From NCBI RefSeq assembly GCF_000526155.1, contig NZ_JAFN01000001.1, positions 1,182,501 through 1,246,500 on the forward strand: a stretch of DNA of 64,000 bases, given 5' to 3'. This DNA is from Deferrisoma camini S3R1 (GTDB taxonomy: Bacteria > Desulfobacterota > Deferrisomatia > Deferrisomatales > Deferrisomataceae). Under the pieces are notes generated by a model, which ran no database searches, had not been told where the DNA came from, and worked only from the letters and a program-made list of their open reading frames with translations. The translations under genes were made by a program, and so were the position numbers. Positions 44,570-52,082 of the stretch are shown one piece after another. Numbering within the stretch: position 1 is the stretch's first letter; the number at the start of each line of letters is the position of its first letter.

Positions 44570-44795
44570 TCTCACCCCCCTGAGTGCCATACGGGAGGCC
44601 TGCATCCACTGTTGCCAGGGCGTCCACGCGGTGCGGGACTGCGGGGGCGAGACGTGCCCCCTCTACCCGTTCCGGATGGGGCGTCGGTGTTCTTCGAGAC
44701 CGTCGCGAAATCGCCGAAAAACCGGCCGTTCGAGCTCGGAAATCGGGAGCCTCCCCCTCGGGTCAACCCGCAGGCCCCGCGAACGCCGCAGGTGA
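44517..44795 (+). CDS. Small Cys-rich phage-type protein
   Basis: A 92-residue protein with CIHCCQGVHAVRDCGGETCPLYPFRMG (about 30-55, five or six Cys), a metal-binding motif common in small phage proteins of unknown role. RBS AGGAGG is 8 bp upstream. The remaining C-terminus is Arg/Ser-rich and may be a frameshifted tail. Overlaps the previous gene by 53 bp. Confidence 0.65.
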   Translation: MPVQHTFKTVGGKLKTRNLTPLSAIREACIHCCQGVHAVRDCGGETCPLYPFRMGRRCSSRPSRNRRKTGRSSSEIGSLPLGSTRRPRERRR

Positions 44796-44960
44796 AGGCA
44801 ACCAGCGAAAAAACCGGGCTTTGGCGGTCGCGATCAGAGGGGCGGTCCTTCCCGCCGAAGCGGCTTACGCCCCCCCCACACCACCGGGTCGTGTGATTTC
44901 CTGTTTCCCCTTGGCCGCCTCGGACGTCCGTTGGCCAAGCCGCAACCTTCCCCGAGCCTG

Positions 44961-45002
44961 AAAAAATGAAGGGGAGGCGCCGACAACGCTGCCGACGCCT
45001 CC
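44961..45002 (-). terminator. Intrinsic terminator of the clostripain-like gene
   Basis: On the minus strand GGAGGCG and CGCCTCC pair with further inner pairing, then TTCATTTTTT. It follows the stop at 45070. Nothing gene-like was found in 44796-45069 otherwise. Confidence 0.65.
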
Positions 45003-45069
45003 GCCACGTTGGTGCTGCGCTCAAGCGCTTGGTTCGACTGCAAGGGCGGGATACGGCCGACATCCCCTG

Positions 45070-47061
45070 TCAGCGGGGATCGCAGGCAGTCCCCCGCAGC
45101 TTTTCGCAGAGAACGGCCTTGGCCGCCTCCGGCATGGGATGGGGTTCGCCGGCCGCCCTCGTGAGGAGGGCGGCACGACCCCCCTTGGCCGCTCGCCCCG
45201 CAGCGGGGGTGTACACCTCGTAGAGCTCCCCTTGTGAAAACTGCCAGTTACCGCTTGCGTCTTCCGCGTACAGGTAAACGTAGTAGTAGCCGTCGGGGAG
45301 TTCTCCGAACTCAAAAAGCGGGCCGGTCGTGACCTCGAAATCATCCCCGACGTACTCCTCCCAAGAGGGTATCTCGGTCCAGATGGGCGTGATCAAGTCG
45401 CCGGGTTTGAGTTCGATTGTCTCGCGTGCCAGCGGTTCGTCCTCTCCCGCCGTCGGATACGCCCCTATCGTGGTGATCTCTCCCGTGGTCCTATCCAAGC
45501 GGGACAGAATTTCAACCTCCTCGCCGCTCAGAAGGGCGGGCGTCGAAAGCCACCAGTGGTTTTCATCTTCCCTTTCCGCGAACACTGGCACAACATCGCC
45601 GCCAAGGGTCACCCATACTGTATCTATCACCGTCTCCACGTACCCGGTGCCGCCTTGAACGGTCAAACTGTCCACCGGCAAGGAACCGACCAACCATTCG
45701 CCCCCGGTGGACTCGTCGTACGCCGTGATCACAGCATAGACTTCGCGGAGGTTCGGATCGTACACCTCGGCTGTGATGTCCCCGGAATCCCCGAACGAAA
45801 CGTCAACGAACACGGGGGGTGTGACATCCTGGGTCACGTACTCCCAATACATCGTGGCCAGTTCGTAGTAGAACGACTGGACCACCGACCAGGCATACGC
45901 AAATGCGAAGTCGGTTGAAACGTATGTGGCGCCATCCCAAAGATCATAAAACGCCAGTCCGTTCGCATTGGGTACCCAATCGCCTTTGATAGAGTACACC
46001 ACAGCACTGCGCGCGGCCTCGGCGACCTCTGCGGCTAGTGAGTATTCCTCTTCCAGGAGATTCATGGAGTGGATGAGATCGGTTGTTTCTATCGAAGCCT
46101 TCTGGAATCCGGCTGGGAATTTGGTTGATTTTGTGGCGGTGTCCATCAACACAGGCACCACTTGAACGGGATTTTGCTGAAAATCAGCAACAAGACCAGA
46201 CATCAGATCGTCAAGAGCCGTTTTAACGTCCGATATCTTCGACAGGTCAATGACGGACAATGTTGTCGTTTTCGCCTCCAACGGGCTGGATTGCTCTATA
46301 TGCCTTTTGTAGGCGTCTGCCACCGCCTTGCCGAAATCCACGCCGTTCATTTCCGGGCGCGCCGAGACGGCCGCAGCCACGGCTTCATGGTCCCATCCTT
46401 GCCCAGGTTCCGTGTTTTCCGAAGCGATCAGGTAGCGCCCGAAGTCCTGGAGCGTAAGCGCCACCTCCAGCGTGGCCATCGAGCACGCGTCGAATCCGAT
46501 GGTCTCGAACACCACCCCCGTTTCGCCCTTCGCCGCCGAAAACGCCGCCTGCAACTCTTCCAGGGTGAGCGTGTCGCCCCCAAACACCTCGTCCAACCCG
46601 AAACCGCGTCGCCCCGCCCCGTGGTCCCAGAGGATCACGTGGTAGGAGTCCGCCGGATAGGTCCTCACACCCCAGACCAGAAAGTCTTCCAGCGTCTGGG
46701 CCTCCCCCATGTTCCGGGCGCCGAGGTCCGCCAACCTCTCCTGGCGTGCCGCCGTAATCCGCCAGCGGGCCACCGTGCGCCACCCGTCTTTGTTCGCCCC
46801 TCCGGTGGTAATGATCCAGTTCACGCGGTCGCCCGAGACACCGCGTTTCATCTCCTCGATGTCGGTGCTGCCCGCGTTCCCCTGGCTCTCCAGATCAGAC
46901 CCGATCATGTAGACGAGAACGGTTGCCGTTTTGCCGGTGGGGGGTTGATTCTGAATGTTCTCCGTTTGCTGGGTCGGACCGCCGCCACCTCCGCCGCCTC
47001 CGCCGCAGCCGAAAAGGGCAGCCAGAAGGAAAACCAGTCCAATTGCCACTCCCTTTCGCAT
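45070..47061 (-). CDS. Clostripain-family (C11) cysteine peptidase lipoprotein
   Basis: A 663-residue secreted protein. Signal peptide with lipobox LAALFGC, then a poly-Gly run. Catalytic domain about 50-400: VLVYMIGSDLESQGNAGSTD, SYHVILWDHGAG (His) and TIGFDACSMATLEVALTLQ (Cys), as in clostripain/gingipain-like peptidases. The C-terminal part (VDVSFGDSGDITAEVYD and after) looks like beta-sandwich repeats. ATG 47061 has AGGAGG 9 bp upstream; ATG 47067 is close behind. It is cargo inside the island and may be exported to the surface. Confidence 0.87.
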   Translation of the reverse strand: MRKGVAIGLVFLLAALFGCGGGGGGGGGPTQQTENIQNQPPTGKTATVLVYMIGSDLESQGNAGSTDIEEMKRGVSGDRVNWIITTGGANKDGWRTVARWRITAARQERLADLGARNMGEAQTLEDFLVWGVRTYPADSYHVILWDHGAGRRGFGLDEVFGGDTLTLEELQAAFSAAKGETGVVFETIGFDACSMATLEVALTLQDFGRYLIASENTEPGQGWDHEAVAAAVSARPEMNGVDFGKAVADAYKRHIEQSSPLEAKTTTLSVIDLSKISDVKTALDDLMSGLVADFQQNPVQVVPVLMDTATKSTKFPAGFQKASIETTDLIHSMNLLEEEYSLAAEVAEAARSAVVYSIKGDWVPNANGLAFYDLWDGATYVSTDFAFAYAWSVVQSFYYELATMYWEYVTQDVTPPVFVDVSFGDSGDITAEVYDPNLREVYAVITAYDESTGGEWLVGSLPVDSLTVQGGTGYVETVIDTVWVTLGGDVVPVFAEREDENHWWLSTPALLSGEEVEILSRLDRTTGEITTIGAYPTAGEDEPLARETIELKPGDLITPIWTEIPSWEEYVGDDFEVTTGPLFEFGELPDGYYYVYLYAEDASGNWQFSQGELYEVYTPAAGRAAKGGRAALLTRAAGEPHPMPEAAKAVLCEKLRGTACDPR

Positions 47062-48009
47062 CTGCATTGTCCTCCTTTCTGCGATGCGATCAGCAGCCAC
47101 CAACAAGCGAAAATCCTGAAAGCGTCGAATTCGGTCAAACGATACCCATGGCGCCCCTCCTTTCCTGGAATATGAGCCCTCTCTGCTGGTCTTTCGCAGT
47201 CTCACGACCCGGCCGCGCGGCGTGCCGTTTCGGAACTTGGTGAGGCCGCCCACGGGCTTTCGCCGCGAGTGCTATCGCCCTACGAACCGGCGCGATTGGC
47301 CTGGCAGGCGGCCTGTGGCCTCCGGGCGAATGCTTAGATTGTACCTCCCCCTCGCCCCGCCATGGCTCCCTCCCGTCCTGAATGGTGGTTCACTATGGTA
47401 CGGAAATCCCCGGGACGGGGCAACGCGGGGTGGGGGAATCGCGGTCAGATCCTGTCCGACAAACGGGTCCGCCGCTCTCCGCTCCACGACATGTGGTTCT
47501 CCACCAAGCCGTTGGAGGCATTTTTCGAACGCAAAAAAACTGCGTGGACCTCGCAAATGGTTTGGTCGACAGGGCCAAGCGAGAAACGGCGGGTTTGTCC
47601 GAGGCGTGGGGTTTGATATTCCCCTTGGCCTTTCACCTCGTTAAGGTGTAATTTCGCTGCCTCCCCATCCTCCTCCCTGTTTCCCGCGAATCAATGGCAC
47701 CACGGGGTACGATTGTCGGCCACTGTCGGACCGGAACCCCTCTCCTGCCCTGAGACCCCGACCCCTTCCACACCCTGCTGAGATGCCTTTGACTAAACTG
47801 AGAAACAATCCCCAAGTACCGCTTGTGACTAGATGTCACCAGGAGAAGGGGTCACCAGGAGAAGGGGCGTTCCCACTCGAACGCCCCGGGGACCCGAGTC
47901 CCCTTGTCGGGATTGGATCGCCATTTCGGCCACAGGTTTACCAATCCGCGATTCCAGGCGGAAGCCCCAGGGGCGAAAAAACTGCCACCACAACTGCCAC
48001 TCTAACCCG
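47062..48009. other. About 1 kb noncoding right arm of the island
   Basis: Short frames show no credible gene. It holds a 16 bp tandem duplication (47835-47850 and 47851-47866, GTCACCAGGAGAAGGG), a GTGAC-5 bp-GTCAC inverted repeat (47825-47839), a GGGGCGTT/AACGCCCC hairpin (47864-47887) and the arm-type sites listed next. Confidence 0.6.
47983..48001 (+). promoter_or_regulatory. Candidate integrase arm-type sites, right
   Basis: TGCCACC (47983-47989) and TGCCACT (47995-48001), 12 bp apart, preceded by AAAAAAC. Same motif and spacing as at 35367-35385 near the left end. Confidence 0.5.
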
Positions 48010-48050
48010 AAAAGAGAAAAAGGGCCTACGGGGTGCAACCCGTAAGCCCT
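48010..48050 (-). terminator. Terminator of tRNA-Thr
   Basis: Minus strand: GGGC-TACGGG and CCCGTA-GCCC pair with a 6-base loop, then a T-rich run. It is supplied by the island end. Confidence 0.65.
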
Positions 48051-48109
48051 TGAAATCACTGGAGCCGGGAATCGGACTCGAACCGACGACCTGCTGATTA
48101 CGAATCAGC
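48047..48109 (-). repeat. Right attachment repeat inside tRNA-Thr
   Basis: 63 bp identical to the left repeat. It supplies the 3' part of the intact tRNA gene. Confidence 0.93.
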
Positions 48110-48135
48110 TGCTCTACCGACTGAGCTATCCCGGC
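48060..48135 (-). tRNA. tRNA-Thr (anticodon CGT)
   Basis: A 76 nt cloverleaf: acceptor GCCGGGA with TCCCGGC, anticodon stem GCTGA/TCAGC with loop TTCGTAA (anticodon CGT, codon ACG), TPsiC arm GTCGG-TTCGAGT-CCGAT region, encoded CCA. Its 3' half is shared with the island repeat, so the integration has rebuilt a whole gene. Confidence 0.97.
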
Positions 48136-48149
48136 TCGTGAAGGGGCGC

Positions 48150-48178
48150 TTTATAGCAGGTGGCGGCCGACGTGTAAA
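48150..48178 (-). promoter_or_regulatory. tRNA-Thr promoter
   Basis: Minus strand TTTACA (48173-48178), 17 bp, TATAAA (48150-48155), 14 bp before the tRNA start. Confidence 0.7.
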
Positions 48179-48192
48179 GCCTCCGGCCCGGG

Positions 48193-49644
48193 TTAGCCCT
48201 TGGCGGTCTGGGCCGCCAGGGGGATCAGGTTCCCCAGGGCCGAGAGGCTCTCGACCTCTTCGTCGTCGAAGGGTTCGTCGTCGTCCTCCCGGTCGGCGTA
48301 CAGGATCCAGCGCACGGCCCCCTCGGGCCCCAGGGGGAGGAGCACGAAGCAGCGGGCGTCGAACGCCTCGGCCTCGGCCGGGGTGAGGACCCGGTGGTAG
48401 TAGGGGAGGTCCCGGTCCACCACGCACAGCGGCTCCCCTTGCAGCACCGTGGTCACGGCGCCCCCCGGTTCCGGGGAGAGCGCCAGAGCCTCCAGGAAGT
48501 CGGGGGTCACGTCGCCGAACGAGGCAGCCGGCTTCAGGCGGCCGGCGTCGACTTGCAGGGCCACCAGCCGGGCCGCGCCCACGATGTCGGCGGCCCGACG
48601 CAGCACCAGGGCGGCCACGTCCGCCGTGTCGCGGCCCTCGAGGATCCGGCCGTGGATCTCGCGAATCGCGGCCAGCTCGGCCTCCCGGCGCTCGGCCCGG
48701 CGGCGTTCGGCCTCGCGGTCGGCGAACACCTCCTGGAGCCTCTGGTTCTCCTGCTCCACCCACAGGGTGTACGTCTTCAGGTCCTCCACCTGGATTTCGA
48801 AGAACCGGGCGTACTCCCGGACCTTGGCCGGCACCCGGCCCAGGGCGTCCAGCACCATACCCACGGGCTTGCGAAGCACCCGGGCCATGGACGCCGCTAG
48901 ATCCCGGTGGGGCTCGGCCCCCGCCCACAGGGGCTCTGCCAGGGCCTTGGCCACCACCACCAGGAACGCCAGCCGGTCGGCACGCTCGGCCGGGGGCGCG
49001 TGGTAGGTGCGGTGGTGGCGGGCCAGGGCCGCCTGGAGCACCTCGGGCAGCTCCCAGCGCCGGGCCAGCTCGGTGCCGGTCTCCACGTGGTCCACCCCGA
49101 ACGCCCGGTTCTCGGCCTTGAGCAGGGCCGGCCCCCGCAGCCCGACGCCGTACACCTCCGCCGCCCTGTCGGGCCACCGGTGGGCCAGCACCAGCTTTCC
49201 CACGTCGTGGAGGAGCCCCGCCACGAACGCCTCCTCGGGCACGTCGTAGCGCAGGAGGTCCGCGAGCTCCTGGGCCACCACGGCCGTGCCCACGGCGTGG
49301 GTCCAGAACCCCCGCACGATCTCCCCGCCCTTCCGCAGGCTCGACAGCAGGTGGTAGGCCCCGATCCCCAGGGCGATGGCTCGGACCGACTCGAAGCCCA
49401 GCAGCACCACGGCCCGGGACACGGTGGTGACCCGGGCGGAGGTCACGGCGTACCGCGCCGAGTTGGCGACCCGAAGCACCTTCATGGTCAGGGCTTGATC
49501 TTTGAGAATCACGCCGGCCAGGTCGCCGGCGTTGGAGGTCGGGTCCGAGGCCACCCGCGACACGCCCACCAGCACCTGAGGCAGGCTGGGCAGCTCTTGG
49601 ATCTCGTCGAGAAACGCGAACCGATCCGGAGACGGGGCGTTCAT
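48193..49644 (-). CDS. HDOD-domain signalling protein with coiled coil and GAF-like domain
   Basis: A 483-residue protein. Residues about 10-210: HDOD with LPSLPQVLVGVSRVASDPTS, DQALTMKVLRVANSARYAV and AFVAGLLHDVGKLVLAHRW (the HD is present). A coiled-coil helix about 300-350 (WVEQENQRLQEVFADREAER), then a GAF-type sensory domain to the end. Likely a signal-transduction regulator. It overlaps the upstream HDOD gene by ATGA. Confidence 0.85.
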   Translation of the reverse strand: MNAPSPDRFAFLDEIQELPSLPQVLVGVSRVASDPTSNAGDLAGVILKDQALTMKVLRVANSARYAVTSARVTTVSRAVVLLGFESVRAIALGIGAYHLLSSLRKGGEIVRGFWTHAVGTAVVAQELADLLRYDVPEEAFVAGLLHDVGKLVLAHRWPDRAAEVYGVGLRGPALLKAENRAFGVDHVETGTELARRWELPEVLQAALARHHRTYHAPPAERADRLAFLVVVAKALAEPLWAGAEPHRDLAASMARVLRKPVGMVLDALGRVPAKVREYARFFEIQVEDLKTYTLWVEQENQRLQEVFADREAERRRAERREAELAAIREIHGRILEGRDTADVAALVLRRAADIVGAARLVALQVDAGRLKPAASFGDVTPDFLEALALSPEPGGAVTTVLQGEPLCVVDRDLPYYHRVLTPAEAEAFDARCFVLLPLGPEGAVRWILYADREDDDEPFDDEEVESLSALGNLIPLAAQTAKG

Positions 49645-50423
49645 GCAGCTCCCTCCTCGGCCACGCCGGCGGCCACCACCTCCTGGATCTCCGCTAGGAT
49701 CTCCGCATGCTCCTCGGCCACGGTCGGCGGGGCCGGCGGCGGCGCGCCCACCCCCGGTGCCGAACCCCACGCCACCGCATCCCCCAACGCGGCGACCGCG
49801 GCCAGGCCCTCGGCAGGAGCGTGGTGGCCGCCCACGGCCACGGCCAGGCCGGCCGGGAGGGTCCACCGCTCCAGGAGCAGCCGTCCCAGCTCGGCGTGGT
49901 CGAACCCCAGGGCCTTGGCCTCGCCCTCGACGCCCGGCGCCCCTTCCTCGTAGAGCCGGGGAAATCGCACCGCGATCACCCCCTTGCCCACGTCGTGGAA
50001 CAGCCCGGCCAGGAACGCCTCGTCCGGGTCCGAGACCCCAGGGGGGCGTACCCGGCGCACCCACTCCCGGCAGGCCAGGCCCGCGCCGTAGGAGTGGAGC
50101 CACAGGGGCTGAGCCAGCCGGCCGGCTCCGGCCAACACCCGGTGCACGGCCGAGCTCATGATCAGGGTCTTGAGGGTGCGGAATCCCAGGAACACGATGG
50201 CGGCCGACAGCGACCGGATCTCCCGGGAACGGCGATAGTACGCCGAGTTGGCCAGCCGGAGCACCCGAAGGGACAGGGCGGGGTCCCGGGCCAGGACCTG
50301 CTCGAGGGCTTCGGGCTCGGTGGAGGCGTCGGCCAGTAGGGCCAGGGCCTCCTGGGCCACGGACGGCAGTTGGGGAAGGTCGTCGATCAGCCGGGCCACC
50401 CGTTCGGCCAGGGGATTGGGCAT
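49641..50423 (-). CDS. HDOD-domain protein
   Basis: A 260-residue protein. HDOD pattern as in its neighbour: LPQLPSVAQEALALLADAST, DPALSLRVLRLANSAYYRR and EAFLAGLFHDVGKGVIA. The C-terminal 50 residues are Ala/Pro/Glu-rich. The two HDOD genes are one operon, and the pair may work as a complex (inference). Confidence 0.83.
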   Translation of the reverse strand: MPNPLAERVARLIDDLPQLPSVAQEALALLADASTEPEALEQVLARDPALSLRVLRLANSAYYRRSREIRSLSAAIVFLGFRTLKTLIMSSAVHRVLAGAGRLAQPLWLHSYGAGLACREWVRRVRPPGVSDPDEAFLAGLFHDVGKGVIAVRFPRLYEEGAPGVEGEAKALGFDHAELGRLLLERWTLPAGLAVAVGGHHAPAEGLAAVAALGDAVAWGSAPGVGAPPPAPPTVAEEHAEILAEIQEVVAAGVAEEGAA

Positions 50424-50505
50424 GGGCAGGATCTCCGTCGAGGAAAGGGGGCGCTTCTAAAACGTTTCGTCCGGCCGCGTGCGGATCTCAAGCCCTTGCC
50501 GGAAA

Positions 50506-50557
50506 ACTTCGGTCGTTGGTTGTTGGTCGTTGGTCGGGGGCCTTCGGCCCGCTGGAA
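50506..50557 (+). repeat. R1 dispersed intergenic repeat, copy 5
   Basis: ACTTCGGTCGTTGGTTGTT and one more GGTCGTT unit, GGGGGCCTTCGGCCC hairpin, CGCTGGAAGG. No R2 follows; lies between the HDOD operon start and tRNA-Ala terminator. Confidence 0.75.
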
Positions 50558-50571
50558 GGAGGCTTTCACGA

Positions 50572-50602
50572 AAAAGCCCCGGCGCCGGGCGCCGGGGCTT
50601 TT
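50572..50602 (-). terminator. tRNA-Ala terminator
   Basis: AAAAGCCCCGGCGC pairs with GCGCCGGGGCTTTT around a 3-base loop; T-rich on the minus strand. Confidence 0.85.
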
Positions 50603-50611
50603 CGGTTGGGG

Positions 50612-50687
50612 TGGTGGAGATGAGCGGGATCGAACCGCCGACCTCTGCGTTGCGAACGCAGCGCTCTCCCAGCTGAGCTACATCCCC
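50612..50687 (-). tRNA. tRNA-Ala (anticodon CGC)
   Basis: A 76 nt cloverleaf: acceptor GGGGATG with CATCTCC (one G-T), anticodon stem CTGCG/CGCAG region with loop TTCGCAA (anticodon CGC, codon GCG), encoded CCA. Confidence 0.96.
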
Positions 50688-50700
50688 ACGAAGGGCCGAG

Positions 50701-50729
50701 TGTATAGCACACCGCGGCGACCGGATCAA
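50701..50729 (-). promoter_or_regulatory. tRNA-Ala promoter
   Basis: Minus strand TTGATC (50724-50729), 17 bp, TATACA (50701-50706), 13 bp before the tRNA. Confidence 0.75.
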
Positions 50730-50765
50730 TAGGGAACCGTCCGGGAACGCCCCTCCGACGGTCGG

Positions 50766-50794
50766 TTGACACTGCCGCGGCAAAGCTGCTATTT
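50766..50794 (+). promoter_or_regulatory. Promoter of the trpS leader
   Basis: TTGACA (50766-50771), 17 bp, CTATTT (50789-50794). The expected start of transcription, about 50800-50802, is only a few bases before the leader ATG at 50804. Confidence 0.6.
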
Positions 50795-50803
50795 CCTCCG
50801 ATC

Positions 50804-50881
50804 ATGGACGCGACGACCCCCCTTCTGCCCTTCTGGTGGTGGCGCTGGCGGACCCGGGACCCGCGGGGCCGACCGGCGTGA
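50804..50881 (+). CDS. Tryptophan leader peptide of trpS
   Basis: A 25-codon ORF, MDATTPLLPFWWWRWRTRDP continuing to a TGA at 50879-50881. Four of five consecutive codons 11-15 are TGG (50834-50842 and 50846-50848), extremely unlikely by chance next to trpS. It has no Shine-Dalgarno, and with the promoter above would be nearly leaderless. Ribosome stalling on these codons under tryptophan shortage would control the attenuator downstream. Too short for standard gene callers. Confidence 0.85.
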   Translation: MDATTPLLPFWWWRWRTRDPRGRPA

Positions 50882-50966
50882 TGCGTCGTCTTCCGGGCCG
50901 CGGGACCTCGCCCGCGGCCGGGCCGAACGGGCCGCGGGCTCCCGAACGGAGCGCGCGGCCCTTTTT
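50860..50966 (+). promoter_or_regulatory. trpS ribosome-mediated transcription attenuator
   Basis: Five mutually exclusive segments are visible. S1 CCCGCGG (50860-50866, just after the Trp codons), S2 GGCCGCGGG (50896-50904), S3 CCCGCGGCC (50911-50919), S4 GGCCGCGGG (50930-50938, identical to S2) and S5, the 3' arm of the terminator. S4-S5: GGGCCGCG/CGCGGCCC and GCTCC/GGAGC, then TTTTT (50962-50966). With stalling on Trp, S1 pairs S2 and S3 pairs S4, so no terminator; with Trp plentiful the ribosome reaches the stop codon and covers S1, S2 pairs S3, and S4-S5 terminates. Pairings are read by eye, energies are not computed. Confidence 0.8.
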
Positions 50967-51014
50967 CGTTGTTCCCAACCCGACCATTCCCACACACGAG
51001 GAGGAGACACGGCG

Positions 51015-51992
51015 ATGAAACGGGTGCTGTCGGGGATCCAACCCTCCGGTGCGCTGCACATCGGAAACTACTTCGGCATGATGCGCAAGATGATCCAGTA
51101 CCAGAACGAGGCGGACCTGTTCTGCTTCATCGCCAACTACCACGCCATGACCTCGGTGGTGGACGGCGCCGCGCTGGCCCAGGGCACCCGGGACGCGGCG
51201 GCCGCGTTCCTGGCCCTGGGGCTCGACCCGGCCAAGGCCACCTTCTGGGTGCAGTCGGACGTGGTGGAGGTGCAGGAGCTGACCTGGGTGCTCTCCACCC
51301 TGACCCCCATGGGGCTGCTGGAGCGGTGCCACTCCTACAAGGACAAGGTGGCCAAGGGGCTCCAGCCCAACCACGGTTTGTTCGCCTACCCCGTGCTGAT
51401 GGCGGCGGACATCCTGCTCTACCAGTCCGACGTGGTGCCGGTGGGCCGGGACCAGAAGCAGCACCTGGAGGTCACCCGGGACATCGCCCAGAAGTTCAAC
51501 CACGCCTTCGGGGAGACCTTCGTGATCCCGGACGCCGAGATCGACGACGAGGTGGCGGTGATCCCCGGCACCGACGGCCGCAAGATGTCCAAGTCCTACG
51601 GCAACACGATCGACATCTTCACGGACCGAGCCACCCTGAAGAAGCGGGTCATGTCGATCGTGACCGACGCCACGCCGATCGAGGCCCCGAAGGACCCGGA
51701 CACGTGCAACCTGTTCGCCATCTACCGGCTGTTCCTGAACAAGCCCGGGGTGGAGGCCCTGCGGGACCGCTACCTCGCGGGCGGGCTCAAGTACTCCGAC
51801 GTGAAGAAGGAGCTGATCGACGTGATCTGGGAGTACTTCGCCCCCCACCGGGCCCGGTTCGAGGAGCTGAGGAAGCGGCCCGATGAGCTGAACGACATCC
51901 TGCGGGAGGGCGCGCGCAAGGCCCGGGAGGTGGCCGGGGCCACCATGGAGGAGGTGCGGCAACGCACGGGGCTCGCGTACTGGACGGCCTAA
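51015..51992 (+). CDS. trpS: Tryptophanyl-tRNA synthetase
   Basis: A 325-residue class I synthetase, normal length. HIGH-type motif in SGALHIGNYFGMM near residue 14, KMSKS in GRKMSKSYGNTIDI near residue 195, and VPVGRDQKQHLEVTRDIAQK. Charges tRNA-Trp. ATG 51015 has GAGGAG 8 bp upstream. It is downstream of the attenuator and precedes the TrpXYZ transporter genes. Confidence 0.97.
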   Translation: MKRVLSGIQPSGALHIGNYFGMMRKMIQYQNEADLFCFIANYHAMTSVVDGAALAQGTRDAAAAFLALGLDPAKATFWVQSDVVEVQELTWVLSTLTPMGLLERCHSYKDKVAKGLQPNHGLFAYPVLMAADILLYQSDVVPVGRDQKQHLEVTRDIAQKFNHAFGETFVIPDAEIDDEVAVIPGTDGRKMSKSYGNTIDIFTDRATLKKRVMSIVTDATPIEAPKDPDTCNLFAIYRLFLNKPGVEALRDRYLAGGLKYSDVKKELIDVIWEYFAPHRARFEELRKRPDELNDILREGARKAREVAGATMEEVRQRTGLAYWTA

Positions 51993-52009
51993 GCACATTC
52001 AAACTATTT

Positions 52010-52038
52010 TTGACATCAACAAACGAACGGGGTATAAC
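52010..52038 (+). promoter_or_regulatory. Promoter of trpXYZ
   Basis: TTGACA (52010-52015), 17 bp, TATAAC (52033-52038), a near-consensus promoter in the 90 bp trpS-trpX gap. No leader peptide or terminator was seen between it and trpX. Confidence 0.75.
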
Positions 52039-52082
52039 CGGGCTCCGACCGTCTCGACCTTCACCGAACAGGAGGAAACCCC

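Larger units (their letters stand above)
35167..48109. mobile_element. 12.9 kb integrated island in tRNA-Thr(CGT); satellite or defective phage type
   Basis: 63 bp direct repeats (35167-35229 and 48047-48109) derive from the 3' part of the tRNA-Thr gene, from just past CCA through the anticodon loop. Inside are a tyrosine recombinase, CI-like repressor, AlpA-like protein, primase, DUF927 ATPase, small proteins and a clostripain lipoprotein. Much of 35.2-38 kb has visibly lower GC than host DNA. No capsid, tail, terminase or conjugation genes are visible. Confidence 0.9.
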
